Assembly: GCA_036388295.1 (NCBI GenBank)
Contig: DASVSC010000018.1
Location: 1-5,465, forward strand
DNA: 5,465 bases
DNA from: RYN-431 sp036388295
GTDB taxonomy: Bacteria; Planctomycetota; Phycisphaerae; Tepidisphaerales; Tepidisphaeraceae
Direction: 5' to 3'
Below, in pieces: positions 1 to 5,271 of the stretch. The translations under genes and the position numbers were made by a program. The number at the start of each line of letters is the position of its first letter. The stretch's first letter is position 1. The notes under the pieces were generated by a model. The model saw only the letters and a list, made by a program, of their open reading frames with translations. It was not told where the DNA came from and did no database searches.

Positions 1-419
1 GCGGTGGTGGCCAGGACGAACGCCGCCAGCACGAACGCGCCCGTCGTCGTGTAATTCGCGCTGGCCAGCCTGTGATAGCGGTCAAAGGCGGGTCGGTCGA
101 CGTCGCGGTAGCGTTCGATGCGCGGCGTGATCAACGCGATCTGCACGACGGCCAGCAACGTCGCCATCAGCACGGCGGCGAGCGTGAGCGTCTTCGTCCG
201 TGACCGCCCCGTCCATCGCCACACCACCAGCGACAGCAGCGCGACGGCGGCGAGAACGAGTTGGTATTTCTCGAACGTATGAAACAACACGGTCGCCGCC
301 TCGCCGGCCACGCCGCGCGCTTTCACGAACAGGGTCGAGACGAACAGAATCAGCGCCGCCAGCCCGCCCAGCCACAGGCCGAGCGAGAGCGTGACGAGGT
401 AAGGCAGCATTCGCTTCAT
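1..419 (-). CDS. DUF4149/TMEM205-like integral membrane protein (3' end beyond the window)
   Basis: The reading frame opens at an ATG at 419-417 and runs 139 codons without a stop to the left edge, so the C-terminus is missing. Seen: four hydrophobic segments at about residues 5-32, 51-67, 78-97 and 122-139. A W-L-G-G motif (16-19) lies in the first helix. A T-P-R-I-E-R stretch follows helix 3 (98-103), and F-D-R-Y-H-R-L-A (112-119) precedes helix 4. A WLGG motif in helix 1 and an FDRxHRL motif before helix 4 are the pattern I know from the DUF4149 (TMEM205-like) family, small inner-membrane proteins of unknown function. No Shine-Dalgarno is obvious before ATG 419. A second ATG three codons in is possible. 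A TATGAT box at 456-461 could drive it. The family call is from remembered motifs, so it is moderately sure; that it is a real membrane gene is nearly certain. Confidence 0.8.
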   Translation of the reverse strand, partial: MKRMLPYLVTLSLGLWLGGLAALILFVSTLFVKARGVAGEAATVLFHTFEKYQLVLAAVALLSLVVWRWTGRSRTKTLTLAAVLMATLLAVVQIALITPRIERYRDVDRPAFDRYHRLASANYTTTGAFVLAAFVLATT

Positions 420-455
420 CGGGCTAATGGTAGGCGTTAGAGCGAATTCCGGCAC

Positions 456-461
456 ATCATA
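456..461 (-). promoter_or_regulatory. Possible -10 box for the DUF4149-like gene
   Basis: On the minus strand this reads TATGAT, five of six matches to the sigma-70 -10 consensus. It lies about 37 bp before the ATG at 419 and would give a leader of roughly 30 nt. No good -35 hexamer sits 16-18 bp upstream (AAGCGA/GCGAAC), so the call rests on the -10 box and location alone. Confidence 0.22.
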
Positions 462-740
462 TCGCGTTTGAACGGGTGTTCGCTTCGTTGCGGTGGCCAC
501 TCAAGCGGCACGCCGAATGCCGTGTCGCCTTACGTTCGTGACGAGGGGAAGTCGCTTTAACGAGCATCAAGTGAGGCGTATGGCTACCCAAAACACTGCG
601 TTCTAACGCGGCACATCGACTGAGGAATGCGCGAAGCGGACTGCCGCAAGTCCGTAGTGGACCGTGGCACCCAGCGTGTCCCGTAGGAGCGACCTGTAAA
701 TCACCCCTGCGTGACCGACACCGGGACTCGCGTTGCTCTA

Positions 741-779
741 GGTTCTCCGCTCTAAGGAGACCCAATCACGTCAGCGTGA
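741..779 (-). terminator. Possible weak terminator hairpins after the H1-like gene
   Basis: Two stem-loops follow the TAA at 790-792 on the minus strand. The first is TCACG-CTGA-CGTGA, with a 5-bp stem and 4-nt loop, starting about 10 nt after the stop. The second is GGTCTCC paired with GGAGAACC, a 7-bp stem with one bulge and a 7-nt loop. Neither is followed by a clear U-tract, so a classical intrinsic terminator is not shown. Transcript 3'-end stabilisation is an equal alternative. Confidence 0.25.
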
Positions 780-789
780 GCCGTGTGAC

Positions 790-1452
790 TTATTTCTTTT
801 CCTCGCGCTTGATGCCGGCGGCCTCTTCGAGTTCGGGGATGGCCACCTTCATCGCGCCGGTGATCGCGCCCACGGCCGCGCCGGCGGCGGCGTGAGTGGC
901 GATGGATTTGACGCTGTCGCCGATCGACGCCTTGCGGGCCCCGCGCTTCGACGGCCTGGGCGTCGGGGCGGCCAAGTCGTGGGCGGCGGTTTTGACGGCC
1001 TTCACCGTGCCGCTGGCCGCGCCGCTGACGGCGCCGGCGGCGGTCTGCACGGCGATGCGGCCGGCCTTGGCGACCTTCTTACCGGTGGTGACCACGGACT
1101 TCACGCTCGTGTTCGTGGCCTCTTTCGTGGCGCGAACCGTTTTGGTCCCGGCGTCGATCACGGCCTTCTCGCTACGGGCGACGGCCCGGCTGACGGTGCC
1201 TTTGACACGCGTCGCGACCGACCCGACGGCGGTCGTGGATTTGGCGCGAGTGGCGGCCGCGCCTTTCTTGCCGGCCGCCGATTTCTTCGGTGCGGTCTTC
1301 TTCGCGGCCGACTTTTTCGCGACTGACTTCTTCGCGACCGGCGTCCGGGCGGCGGCCGACTTCGTCGTCTTCTTGCCGGCCGGTTTCACCGGCGCCTTGG
1401 CGGGCGTACGGCCGCGCGCGGGAACTTTCTTACTGCTTGCCTTCTTTGCCAT
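790..1452 (-). CDS. Histone H1-like lysine/alanine-rich nucleoid protein with glycine-zipper segments
   Basis: A 220-residue very basic protein. Residues 1-70 are Lys/Ala/Pro-rich and carry near-perfect pentapeptide repeats (VAKKS, VAKKS, AAKKT, APKKS at about 39-58), the hallmark of histone H1 C-terminal-tail-like bacterial proteins (Hc1/Hc2 and AlgP type). These bind DNA non-specifically in the cytoplasm. Residues 71-160 are Ala/Val/Thr/Lys-rich and probably helical, containing G140-x3-G144-x3-G148. After a basic linker (about 163-177), residues 179-220 form a second helical part with G191-x3-G195-x3-G199 and an acidic/basic end (ELEEAAGIKREEKK). The ATG at 1452 is chosen because GTGAGG (1464-1459) sits 6 nt upstream as a Shine-Dalgarno. 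The in-frame GTG at 1464 overlaps that site and is less likely. DNA binding is inferred from composition; the role of the glycine-rich helices is unknown. An LEA-like stress protein is an alternative. Confidence 0.85.
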   Translation of the reverse strand: MAKKASSKKVPARGRTPAKAPVKPAGKKTTKSAAARTPVAKKSVAKKSAAKKTAPKKSAAGKKGAAATRAKSTTAVGSVATRVKGTVSRAVARSEKAVIDAGTKTVRATKEATNTSVKSVVTTGKKVAKAGRIAVQTAAGAVSGAASGTVKAVKTAAHDLAAPTPRPSKRGARKASIGDSVKSIATHAAAGAAVGAITGAMKVAIPELEEAAGIKREEKK

Positions 1453-1458
1453 AACGAA

Positions 1459-1464
1459 CCTCAC
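1459..1464 (-). promoter_or_regulatory. Ribosome-binding site deciding the start of the H1-like gene
   Basis: The minus strand reads GTGAGG, with a 6-nt gap to the ATG at 1452-1450. The GTG inside it is in frame and would add four residues (M/V-R-F-V), but using it would consume the Shine-Dalgarno. The ATG is therefore preferred. Confidence 0.6.
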
Positions 1465-1494
1465 TTAAATGGACCGAATGATTCACGCGTATGG

Positions 1495-1537
1495 TCGCAC
1501 TTTTTGCGCGATGTGCGAGAAAATCATGCGTGCGAGA
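1495..1537. promoter_or_regulatory. Repeated GTGCGA boxes upstream of the H1-like gene (possible operator)
   Basis: GTGCGAGA occurs at 1513-1520 and again at 1530-1537, exactly 17 bp apart start to start. The inverse half, TCGCAC, is at 1495-1500 and forms an inverted repeat with 1513-1518 (12-bp spacer). The cluster lies 43-85 bp before the ATG of the H1-like gene, where a promoter would be. A regulator-binding site is an inference from the repeats; no clear -10/-35 pair was found among them. Confidence 0.3.
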
Positions 1538-1572
1538 CAAGCCAACACGACGCGGCCGGTTCTGCGGATGAG

Positions 1573-1652
1573 GTCGGGCCGGACGGACGCTCTGTCGTCG
1601 GGCGGGCATTGCCCACTGCTTCCGGCCCGACGGCGGGCAGCGCCCGCCCTAC
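1573..1652. repeat. Nested inverted-repeat cluster, REP-like with GTAG foot
   Basis: Several perfect inverted repeats overlap here. GTCGGGCCGGA (1573-1583) pairs with TCCGGCCCGAC (1621-1631). CGTCGGGC (1596-1603) pairs with GCCCGACG (1625-1632), GGGCGGGC (1600-1607) with GCCCGCCC (1642-1649), and GGCGGGC (1632-1638) with GCCCGCC (1642-1648) around a 3-nt loop. On the minus strand the last hairpin is immediately preceded by GTAG (1652-1649), the tetranucleotide known at the foot of REP elements mobilised by RAYT/TnpA_REP enzymes. A second small hairpin on the same strand (GTGGGC-AAT-GCCCGC) makes the unit look like a REP pair. The cluster starts about 30 nt beyond the gdhA stop and may also act as a transcript end or RNA stabiliser. 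No U-tract follows. Confidence 0.6.
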
Positions 1653-1680
1653 AAGACGCGGCATGACCTGAGGAATGGCG

Positions 1681-2979
1681 TCAGGGATAAAGGCCCTTCA
1701 AACGCTGCGCTTCGACCACGCGGCCGACGGCGATGGTGTAGGCGGCGGTGCGGTAGTCGCAGTCGGCCTCGTCGGCTTTGGCGTTCACGGCGTCGAACGC
1801 GCGGTTCATCACTTTTTCCAACTCCGTCCGCACGCGCGGCAAGTCCCAGAAATAGTTGTTCAGGCCCTGCACCCATTCGAAGTAGCTGACGGTGACGCCG
1901 CCGGCGTTGGCGAGGATGTCGGGCAGGATGGTGACGCCGGCGTCTTGCAGAATGGCGTCGGCCTCGGGCGTGGTCGGGCCGTTGGCGGCTTCGACGACGA
2001 CCTTGGCTTTGACGTGCGGGGCGATGGTCGCGTCGAGCGTGTTTTCGCGGGCCGCGGGGATCAGCACGTCGCACTCGGCCGCCAGAATTTCCTCGTTCGT
2101 CACCGCGTCGCCGCCGTCGTAGTCGGTGAGCTGTTTGTGTTCGCGGTAGTACGCGCCGGCGGCGTCGATGTCGATGCCGTTTTCGTTGTAGATGCCGCCG
2201 TACTGGTCGCTGATGCCGACGATCTGCGCGCCCAGTTCGTCGAGCAGCTTGGCCGCGAAGTAGCCGACCTGGCCGAAGCCCTGGATGCTGATTTTGAGCC
2301 CGTCGACGCTCCGGTTCTGGGTGACTTCAAAGAAGCGCTTCAGCACGTTCATCACGCCGCGGCCGGTCGCTTCTTCCCGGCCGACGCTTCCGCCCAGCGC
2401 GACGGGCTTGCCGGTGACGACGCCCAGGCTCTGCCGGCCGATGACGCTGCTGTACGTGTCGAGCAGCCACGCCATCACCTGGCTGTCGGTGCCGAGGTCG
2501 GGGGCGGGGATGTCGTCCATCGGGCCGATGATCGGCATGATCTCGCTGGTGTAGCGCCGCGTGAGGCGTTCTTTTTCGCGCAGGCTCAGCGTCTTGGTGT
2601 CACAGACCACGCCGCCCTTCGCGCCGCCGAAGGGAATGTCGACAAGGGCGTTCTTCCACGTCTGCAGCATGGCCAGCGCGATGACCTCGTCGCGGTCGAC
2701 GGCCGGGTCGAAGCGCAGGCCGCCTTTGAACGGGCCGCGGGCGTTGTTGTACTGCACGCGGTAGCCGGTGAAGACCTTGATGTGGCCGTCGTCCATCTGC
2801 ACGGGGCAGCTGACGGTCAGGACGCGCTTGGGCGCGCCCAGCACCGGCCGCCAGTAGCCGTCGAGCGGCATCGTGTCGTAGACGCGCTCGAAGTACTGCG
2901 TGGCGTTGCGCCAGAACGTGTTGTGCGCTTCCGGCTTGACGGCCAGGCGATTGGTGACGGCGGGGGTGCGCGAGTCCAT
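1681..2979 (-). CDS. gdhA: Glutamate dehydrogenase, hexameric GdhA class (Glu/Leu/Phe/Val dehydrogenase family)
   Basis: Catalyses reversible oxidative deamination of L-glutamate to 2-oxoglutarate and ammonium with NAD(P), in the cytoplasm, linking nitrogen and carbon metabolism. The 432-residue length fits the small hexameric class. N-terminal substrate domain: PFKGGLRF with K85, K109 in TWKNAL, PFGGAKGGV with K121 (catalytic lysine) and PAPD with D161. These keep the 24-, 12- and 40-residue spacings of K89, K113, K125 and D165 of the Clostridium symbiosum enzyme. GGSVGREEATGRGV (196-209) leads into the Rossmann domain with GFGQVG (234-239) and D258 near the end of the next strand. S365 in the NAGGVTVSYFEW segment fits the serine that binds the glutamate side-chain carboxylate, favouring glutamate over leucine or phenylalanine. 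NAD versus NADP preference cannot be read safely. ATG 2979 is the first usable start; its Shine-Dalgarno is poor. It is divergent from the membrane-protein gene across 71 bp. Confidence 0.96.
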   Translation of the reverse strand: MDSRTPAVTNRLAVKPEAHNTFWRNATQYFERVYDTMPLDGYWRPVLGAPKRVLTVSCPVQMDDGHIKVFTGYRVQYNNARGPFKGGLRFDPAVDRDEVIALAMLQTWKNALVDIPFGGAKGGVVCDTKTLSLREKERLTRRYTSEIMPIIGPMDDIPAPDLGTDSQVMAWLLDTYSSVIGRQSLGVVTGKPVALGGSVGREEATGRGVMNVLKRFFEVTQNRSVDGLKISIQGFGQVGYFAAKLLDELGAQIVGISDQYGGIYNENGIDIDAAGAYYREHKQLTDYDGGDAVTNEEILAAECDVLIPAARENTLDATIAPHVKAKVVVEAANGPTTPEADAILQDAGVTILPDILANAGGVTVSYFEWVQGLNNYFWDLPRVRTELEKVMNRAFDAVNAKADEADCDYRTAAYTIAVGRVVEAQRLKGLYP

Positions 2980-2987
2980 AGCCCCGG

Positions 2988-3016
2988 ATGATGCCGCTAC
3001 GACCGACGGGTGTCGA
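2988..3016 (-). promoter_or_regulatory. Candidate gdhA promoter, nearly leaderless
   Basis: On the minus strand TCGACA (3016-3011, five of six to TTGACA) is followed after exactly 17 bp by CATCAT (2993-2988, four of six to TATAAT). Transcription would start near 2981, within a few bases of the ATG at 2979. This fits the lack of a convincing Shine-Dalgarno. The -35 overlaps a GTCGAC palindrome (3012-3017) shared with the divergent candidate promoter. Confidence 0.35.
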
Positions 3017-3042
3017 CTCCGCGGGGCGGCCCGCAGTACATT
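3013..3042 (+). promoter_or_regulatory. Candidate promoter for the membrane-protein gene, possibly leaderless
   Basis: TCGACT (3013-3018) and TACATT (3037-3042) are spaced 18 bp apart, each matching the sigma-70 consensus at four of six positions. The predicted start of transcription is about 3049-3051, at the ATG (3051). No Shine-Dalgarno precedes that ATG. Individually weak; the mirror-image arrangement with the gdhA candidate raises it somewhat. Confidence 0.25.
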
Positions 3043-3050
3043 CGCCCGTC

Positions 3051-3884
3051 ATGACGACCGCCACGACCGACGTCGCCCCGCTGATCGAACTGGACTATTC
3101 CGCCGCCGACGGCCGGATGGCCCGTGAAGTGGTCGTGCTTTTCCGACAGCTGCTGGTGGTGGCGGTGCTGAGCGGGTTTTGCGTGGCGTCGTGCTTTCTG
3201 GTTTTTAGTAGTCAACTGTTCGGCGTCACGCTGCACGCCCTCGTGTATGTCGCGATTCTGACCACCGCGGTCCTCGCCGGCCGGCGCATGGCGCTCGCGG
3301 CAGGCCTGTTTCCGGCAGTGCGGTCGCGGGCACGGATTTGCCTGGACCTCTTGGCCACGGTCGGCTTGGTCATCATCGGGTTCGGGCCGTTGCTGCACTG
3401 GGTGCTGGTAAGAGGCGGCTATTTGTCATTCGACGAAAACGGCATCGCCGCGGTGCTGGCCGTCGCCTTCGGCCTGTTGGCCGCGACGGGCTACCGCCAC
3501 GTGCTGCAGTACCGGGCCGTGGCGAATATGGTCGGCGCGGTCGGCGCTAACCGCGGCGGACTGGTCGGCCTCGGGTGGGTGAAGTGCGTCATCGAAACCA
3601 TCTGGCTGACCACCTGTTTTGTCGGGCTCGCGGCCGCGGCGTTAGAAAACGTGATGCGCAACGCCGGGGTGCAGTCGGGCGAGGGCTTGGCCTTCGTTTG
3701 CGCCTTCGCTGCATTGTTCGGCATCCCGGTTTACGGCGTGCTATGGCTGGTGATGATCGGATTCCACATCCGCTGCCTCGTGGTCATTAACCGGGCGGCA
3801 ATGCTGGGTTACGCGACCGGACCCGATGCGACGCCGCGCGGATTCGAACCAATGACGATCGAAACGACTGCGAAAGTGGGCTGA
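3051..3884 (+). CDS. Six-helix integral membrane protein of unknown function
   Basis: I do not recognise the family. The 277-residue protein has about six hydrophobic helices: 34-53, 57-77, 97-119, 131-148, 180-198 and 212-240. Arginine/lysine-rich loops lie at 78-96 (RRM...RSRAR) and 149-178, and the tail after 240 is also basic. The positive-inside rule therefore puts both termini in the cytoplasm. No signal peptide, metal-binding cluster or catalytic motif is visible. The ATG at 3051 (MTTATTD) is preferred. An ATG at 2988 would add 21 residues of unstructured, arginine/proline-containing sequence covering the presumed promoter, and would leave only 8 bp to gdhA. The gene is divergent from gdhA and 113 bp upstream of the coiled-coil gene on the same strand, so the two could be co-transcribed. 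Presence of a real membrane gene is near certain; function is open. Confidence 0.88.
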   Translation: MTTATTDVAPLIELDYSAADGRMAREVVVLFRQLLVVAVLSGFCVASCFLVFSSQLFGVTLHALVYVAILTTAVLAGRRMALAAGLFPAVRSRARICLDLLATVGLVIIGFGPLLHWVLVRGGYLSFDENGIAAVLAVAFGLLAATGYRHVLQYRAVANMVGAVGANRGGLVGLGWVKCVIETIWLTTCFVGLAAAALENVMRNAGVQSGEGLAFVCAFAALFGIPVYGVLWLVMIGFHIRCLVVINRAAMLGYATGPDATPRGFEPMTIETTAKVG

Positions 3885-3885
3885 A

Positions 3886-3930
3886 GCCCGGCAGGCCGCA
3901 CGGCGTCAGGCCGAGCGGCGTCAGGCCGAA
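3886..3930. repeat. Three tandem 15-bp units
   Basis: Units at 3886-3900, 3901-3915 and 3916-3930 share CAGGCCG at exactly 15-bp steps (3892, 3907, 3922). The last two are identical over 14 bases (CGGCGTCAGGCCGA); the first is diverged. Each full unit contains a small inverted repeat, CGGC-GTCAG-GCCG. The array starts right after the stop of the membrane-protein gene and could weaken read-through or simply be replication slippage. Confidence 0.7.
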
Positions 3931-3986
3931 TGAACTTCCCGCGAATTATTGGACCCTTCGCCCCGCCCCGGCCGATGCAAGACGAC

Positions 3987-3990
3987 AGGA
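3987..3990 (+). promoter_or_regulatory. Ribosome-binding site of the coiled-coil gene
   Basis: AGGA lies 7 nt before the ATG at 3998. This supports ATG 3998 rather than the in-frame TTG at 3992, which would leave almost no gap to the same site. Confidence 0.6.
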
Positions 3991-3997
3991 CTTGCTC

Positions 3998-5125
3998 ATG
4001 GCCAATCTTCCGAACAATCCATTCGCCGAACTGCGTAATCTGGAAACCCGGGTCGACCAGCGACTCGACATCCTGTCGCGCGCCGAGGCGAACCTCAAAA
4101 CCCTCCTCGAATCGCTGCGCACGCAGGTGGCGACGGCTTTCCCCGTCGTCGACCAGCTGAACAAGCTGCTGCCCGAGGCGAAGCTGTCGGCCGAGCAGAT
4201 GAGCGTGCTGCCGAGCATCGGCGAACTGTCGGCGGCCTTGGCCATCGGGATGGACCAGGCGCGGGCGGAACTGGAAGATCAGGCGGGCGAAATGCGTAAA
4301 ACCATGATCGAGGAACTCCAGACCGCCGTACAGGCCGGGCGCAACACCCTGCTGTCGATCGACGTCGCCCAGCCCAGCCGGGCCGACTTGGACGATTTGA
4401 TCGCCGCCTTCCGCGTCGAGGCCCAGGACACCCTCGCCGCCGTGCGTGAAGGCCTGGCCGATCAATTAGACCTGCTGCCCAGCGACGCGAAGCTGCGCGT
4501 CGAGCCGGTGCTGAACGAGATCGACGCCAGCCGCCGCCAGGCCGAAGCCAGCGTGCGCAGCGTCGCCGAGAGCGCCCAGGCCGATATGCGTCGCCGGGCC
4601 GAGCAGCTGCGGCAGAGCATTGACGAAATCAGCGTCGTCCTCGAACAACGTTTGACGCAGCGCACGACGGCGATGCACCAGCGCGCCGAGGCCGCCCTGG
4701 CCGCGCTGAAGCCGCAGATGGACGAGCGCCTGGACACGCTGCTGGTGGCCCTGGAGCAGACGATCCAGACCCGCGAGCGCGAACTTTTGGCCCGCATCGA
4801 CGCCTACCCGCAGCGCCTCGACCGCCAGCTGGCCGAGGCCGAGGCGATGCTGATGGCCCGCATGGCCCGCTCGGAAAAGCACGCCGCCGACATGACGCTG
4901 TACCTGGAAAACAAGCTGACCGCCCGCGTGGACGAACTGGTCGGCCGGCTGCGCCTTCGCTTGCAGCAGGAACTGTCGCAAGTGGCCGGCACCCCCACGC
5001 CCGAGCCGCGCGAGCCGAAGCTGGCGTCCTACACCCCCGACGCCCGCCCCACGCTCGAAGCCAGCCTGTTCGTCAGCAACGCCCGCCGCCCCAACCTCAC
5101 CCCCGGCCTCAGCCCGGCCGCCTGA
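3998..5125 (+). CDS. Cytoplasmic long coiled-coil protein of unknown function (apolipoprotein-like helical repeats)
   Basis: A 375-residue protein, strongly charged, with Leu/Ala heptad-like spacing and no cysteine, signal peptide or membrane segment. Long helices run at about 7-48, 75-122, 128-158, 165-238 and 240-330, separated by prolines (49, 59, 72, 126, 161, 170, 239, 271). This amphipathic helix pattern resembles apolipoprotein A/E-type or SMC-like rods. That is a structural resemblance only, not homology shown here. There is no Walker motif, so it is not an SMC ATPase. From residue 331 the protein changes to a Pro/Thr-rich, probably disordered tail containing a short hydrophobic TLEASLFVSN segment (352-361) that could dock a partner. 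ATG 3998 has AGGA 7 nt upstream. It follows the membrane-protein gene on the same strand after 113 bp; a joint role is plausible but unproven. I do not recognise the family. Confidence 0.88.
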   Translation: MANLPNNPFAELRNLETRVDQRLDILSRAEANLKTLLESLRTQVATAFPVVDQLNKLLPEAKLSAEQMSVLPSIGELSAALAIGMDQARAELEDQAGEMRKTMIEELQTAVQAGRNTLLSIDVAQPSRADLDDLIAAFRVEAQDTLAAVREGLADQLDLLPSDAKLRVEPVLNEIDASRRQAEASVRSVAESAQADMRRRAEQLRQSIDEISVVLEQRLTQRTTAMHQRAEAALAALKPQMDERLDTLLVALEQTIQTRERELLARIDAYPQRLDRQLAEAEAMLMARMARSEKHAADMTLYLENKLTARVDELVGRLRLRLQQELSQVAGTPTPEPREPKLASYTPDARPTLEASLFVSNARRPNLTPGLSPAA

Positions 5126-5158
5126 TTCGCCCGCCCCGCCCCATGTCGCGGAGCGCCG

Positions 5159-5238
5159 GTCCGGGTGGCACAGGTTCGTACCCGAACCTGTGCCACGACG
5201 GCCCTGACGCTCACACGGATTGGCGTACCCACCCGGAC
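5159..5238. repeat. 80-bp element bounded by a 10-bp inverted repeat
   Basis: GTCCGGGTGG (5159-5168) is the perfect reverse complement of CCACCCGGAC (5229-5238). The interval encloses the 14-bp hairpin at 5165-5196, and the left arm overlaps the hairpin stem by 4 bp, so the two folds compete. It could be a small non-autonomous mobile element or a chance nesting. I see no target-site duplication. Confidence 0.45.
5165..5196 (+). terminator. Perfect 14-bp hairpin after the coiled-coil gene (terminator-like or dispersed repeat)
   Basis: GTGGCACAGGTTCG (5165-5178) pairs without mismatch with CGAACCTGTGCCAC (5183-5196) around the 4-nt loop TACC. It begins 39 nt after the stop of the coiled-coil gene, a normal place for a terminator. 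No T-run follows on either strand. It may block exonucleases or be a copy of a dispersed palindromic repeat rather than a Rho-independent terminator. Confidence 0.5.
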
Positions 5239-5248
5239 ACCCGCACGC

Positions 5249-5271
5249 GGTGGGATGAATCCCACCCCTAC
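5249..5271 (-). repeat. Second REP-like hairpin with GTAG foot
   Basis: GGTGGGA (5249-5255) pairs with TCCCACC (5260-5266) around TGAA. On the minus strand it is preceded by GTAG (5271-5268) with one extra G. The layout GTAG-G-rich stem-loop-complement matches the hairpin at 1632-1652, also on the minus strand, suggesting two members of one family with compensating stem changes. Confidence 0.5.

Larger units (their letters stand above)
420..789. other. Gene-free spacer with several small hairpins
   Basis: No credible coding region is seen on either strand. The one long open frame (minus, 457-765) has a Cys/Arg/His/Ser-rich composition unlike a folded protein. The stretch looks less GC-rich than the flanking genes. 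It carries several perfect or near-perfect stem-loops: CGGCA/TGCCG (506-510/518-522), GCGT/ACGC (598-601/606-609), CGGACT/AGTCCG (637-642/649-654), a 7-bp stem with one bulged T (741-748/756-762), and TCACG/CGTGA (766-770/775-779). It lies downstream of the H1-like gene and upstream of the DUF4149-like gene. It should therefore hold the 3' untranslated region of the former and the promoter of the latter. I do not recognise a known RNA family; conserved RNase P, tmRNA and SRP RNA sequence signatures are absent. Confidence 0.6.

Noticed and set aside
466..480. GTTCAAAC on the minus strand, resembling a tRNA T-loop
   Set aside because: The flanking bases do not form the 5-bp T stem, and no acceptor or anticodon arm can be drawn around it.
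457..765. A 102-codon minus-strand frame in the gene-free spacer
   Set aside because: The product is rich in Cys, Arg, His and Ser without hydrophobic patterning. The region looks like non-coding DNA with hairpins.
892..1468. Two long plus-strand frames opposite the H1-like gene
   Set aside because: They are mirror images of Lys/Ala codons (Phe/Leu/Ala- and Gly/Arg-rich strings). The minus-strand gene has a ribosome site and recognisable repeats.
1612..1627. CCGGAAGCAGTGGGC on the minus strand, reminiscent of the SRP RNA tip
   Set aside because: The surrounding sequence is fully explained by the REP-like inverted repeats and lacks the rest of the SRP domain IV stem.
1469..1666. A 65-codon plus-strand frame upstream of the H1-like gene
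   Set aside because: Its second half is simply the translated inverted-repeat cluster. It has no ribosome site and shows no protein-like pattern.
1675..2991. A 438-codon open frame on the plus strand across the whole of gdhA
   Set aside because: It is antisense to a gene with every glutamate dehydrogenase motif in place. Its product is a monotonous Val/Asp/Ala/Arg/Gly string, as expected from the reverse complement of a GC-rich gene.
3809..4465. A 218-codon minus-strand frame opposite the coiled-coil gene
   Set aside because: It runs across the intergenic tandem repeats and into the 3' end of the membrane gene. Its composition is shadow-like, and the plus-strand frame is a well-formed coiled coil with a good ribosome site.
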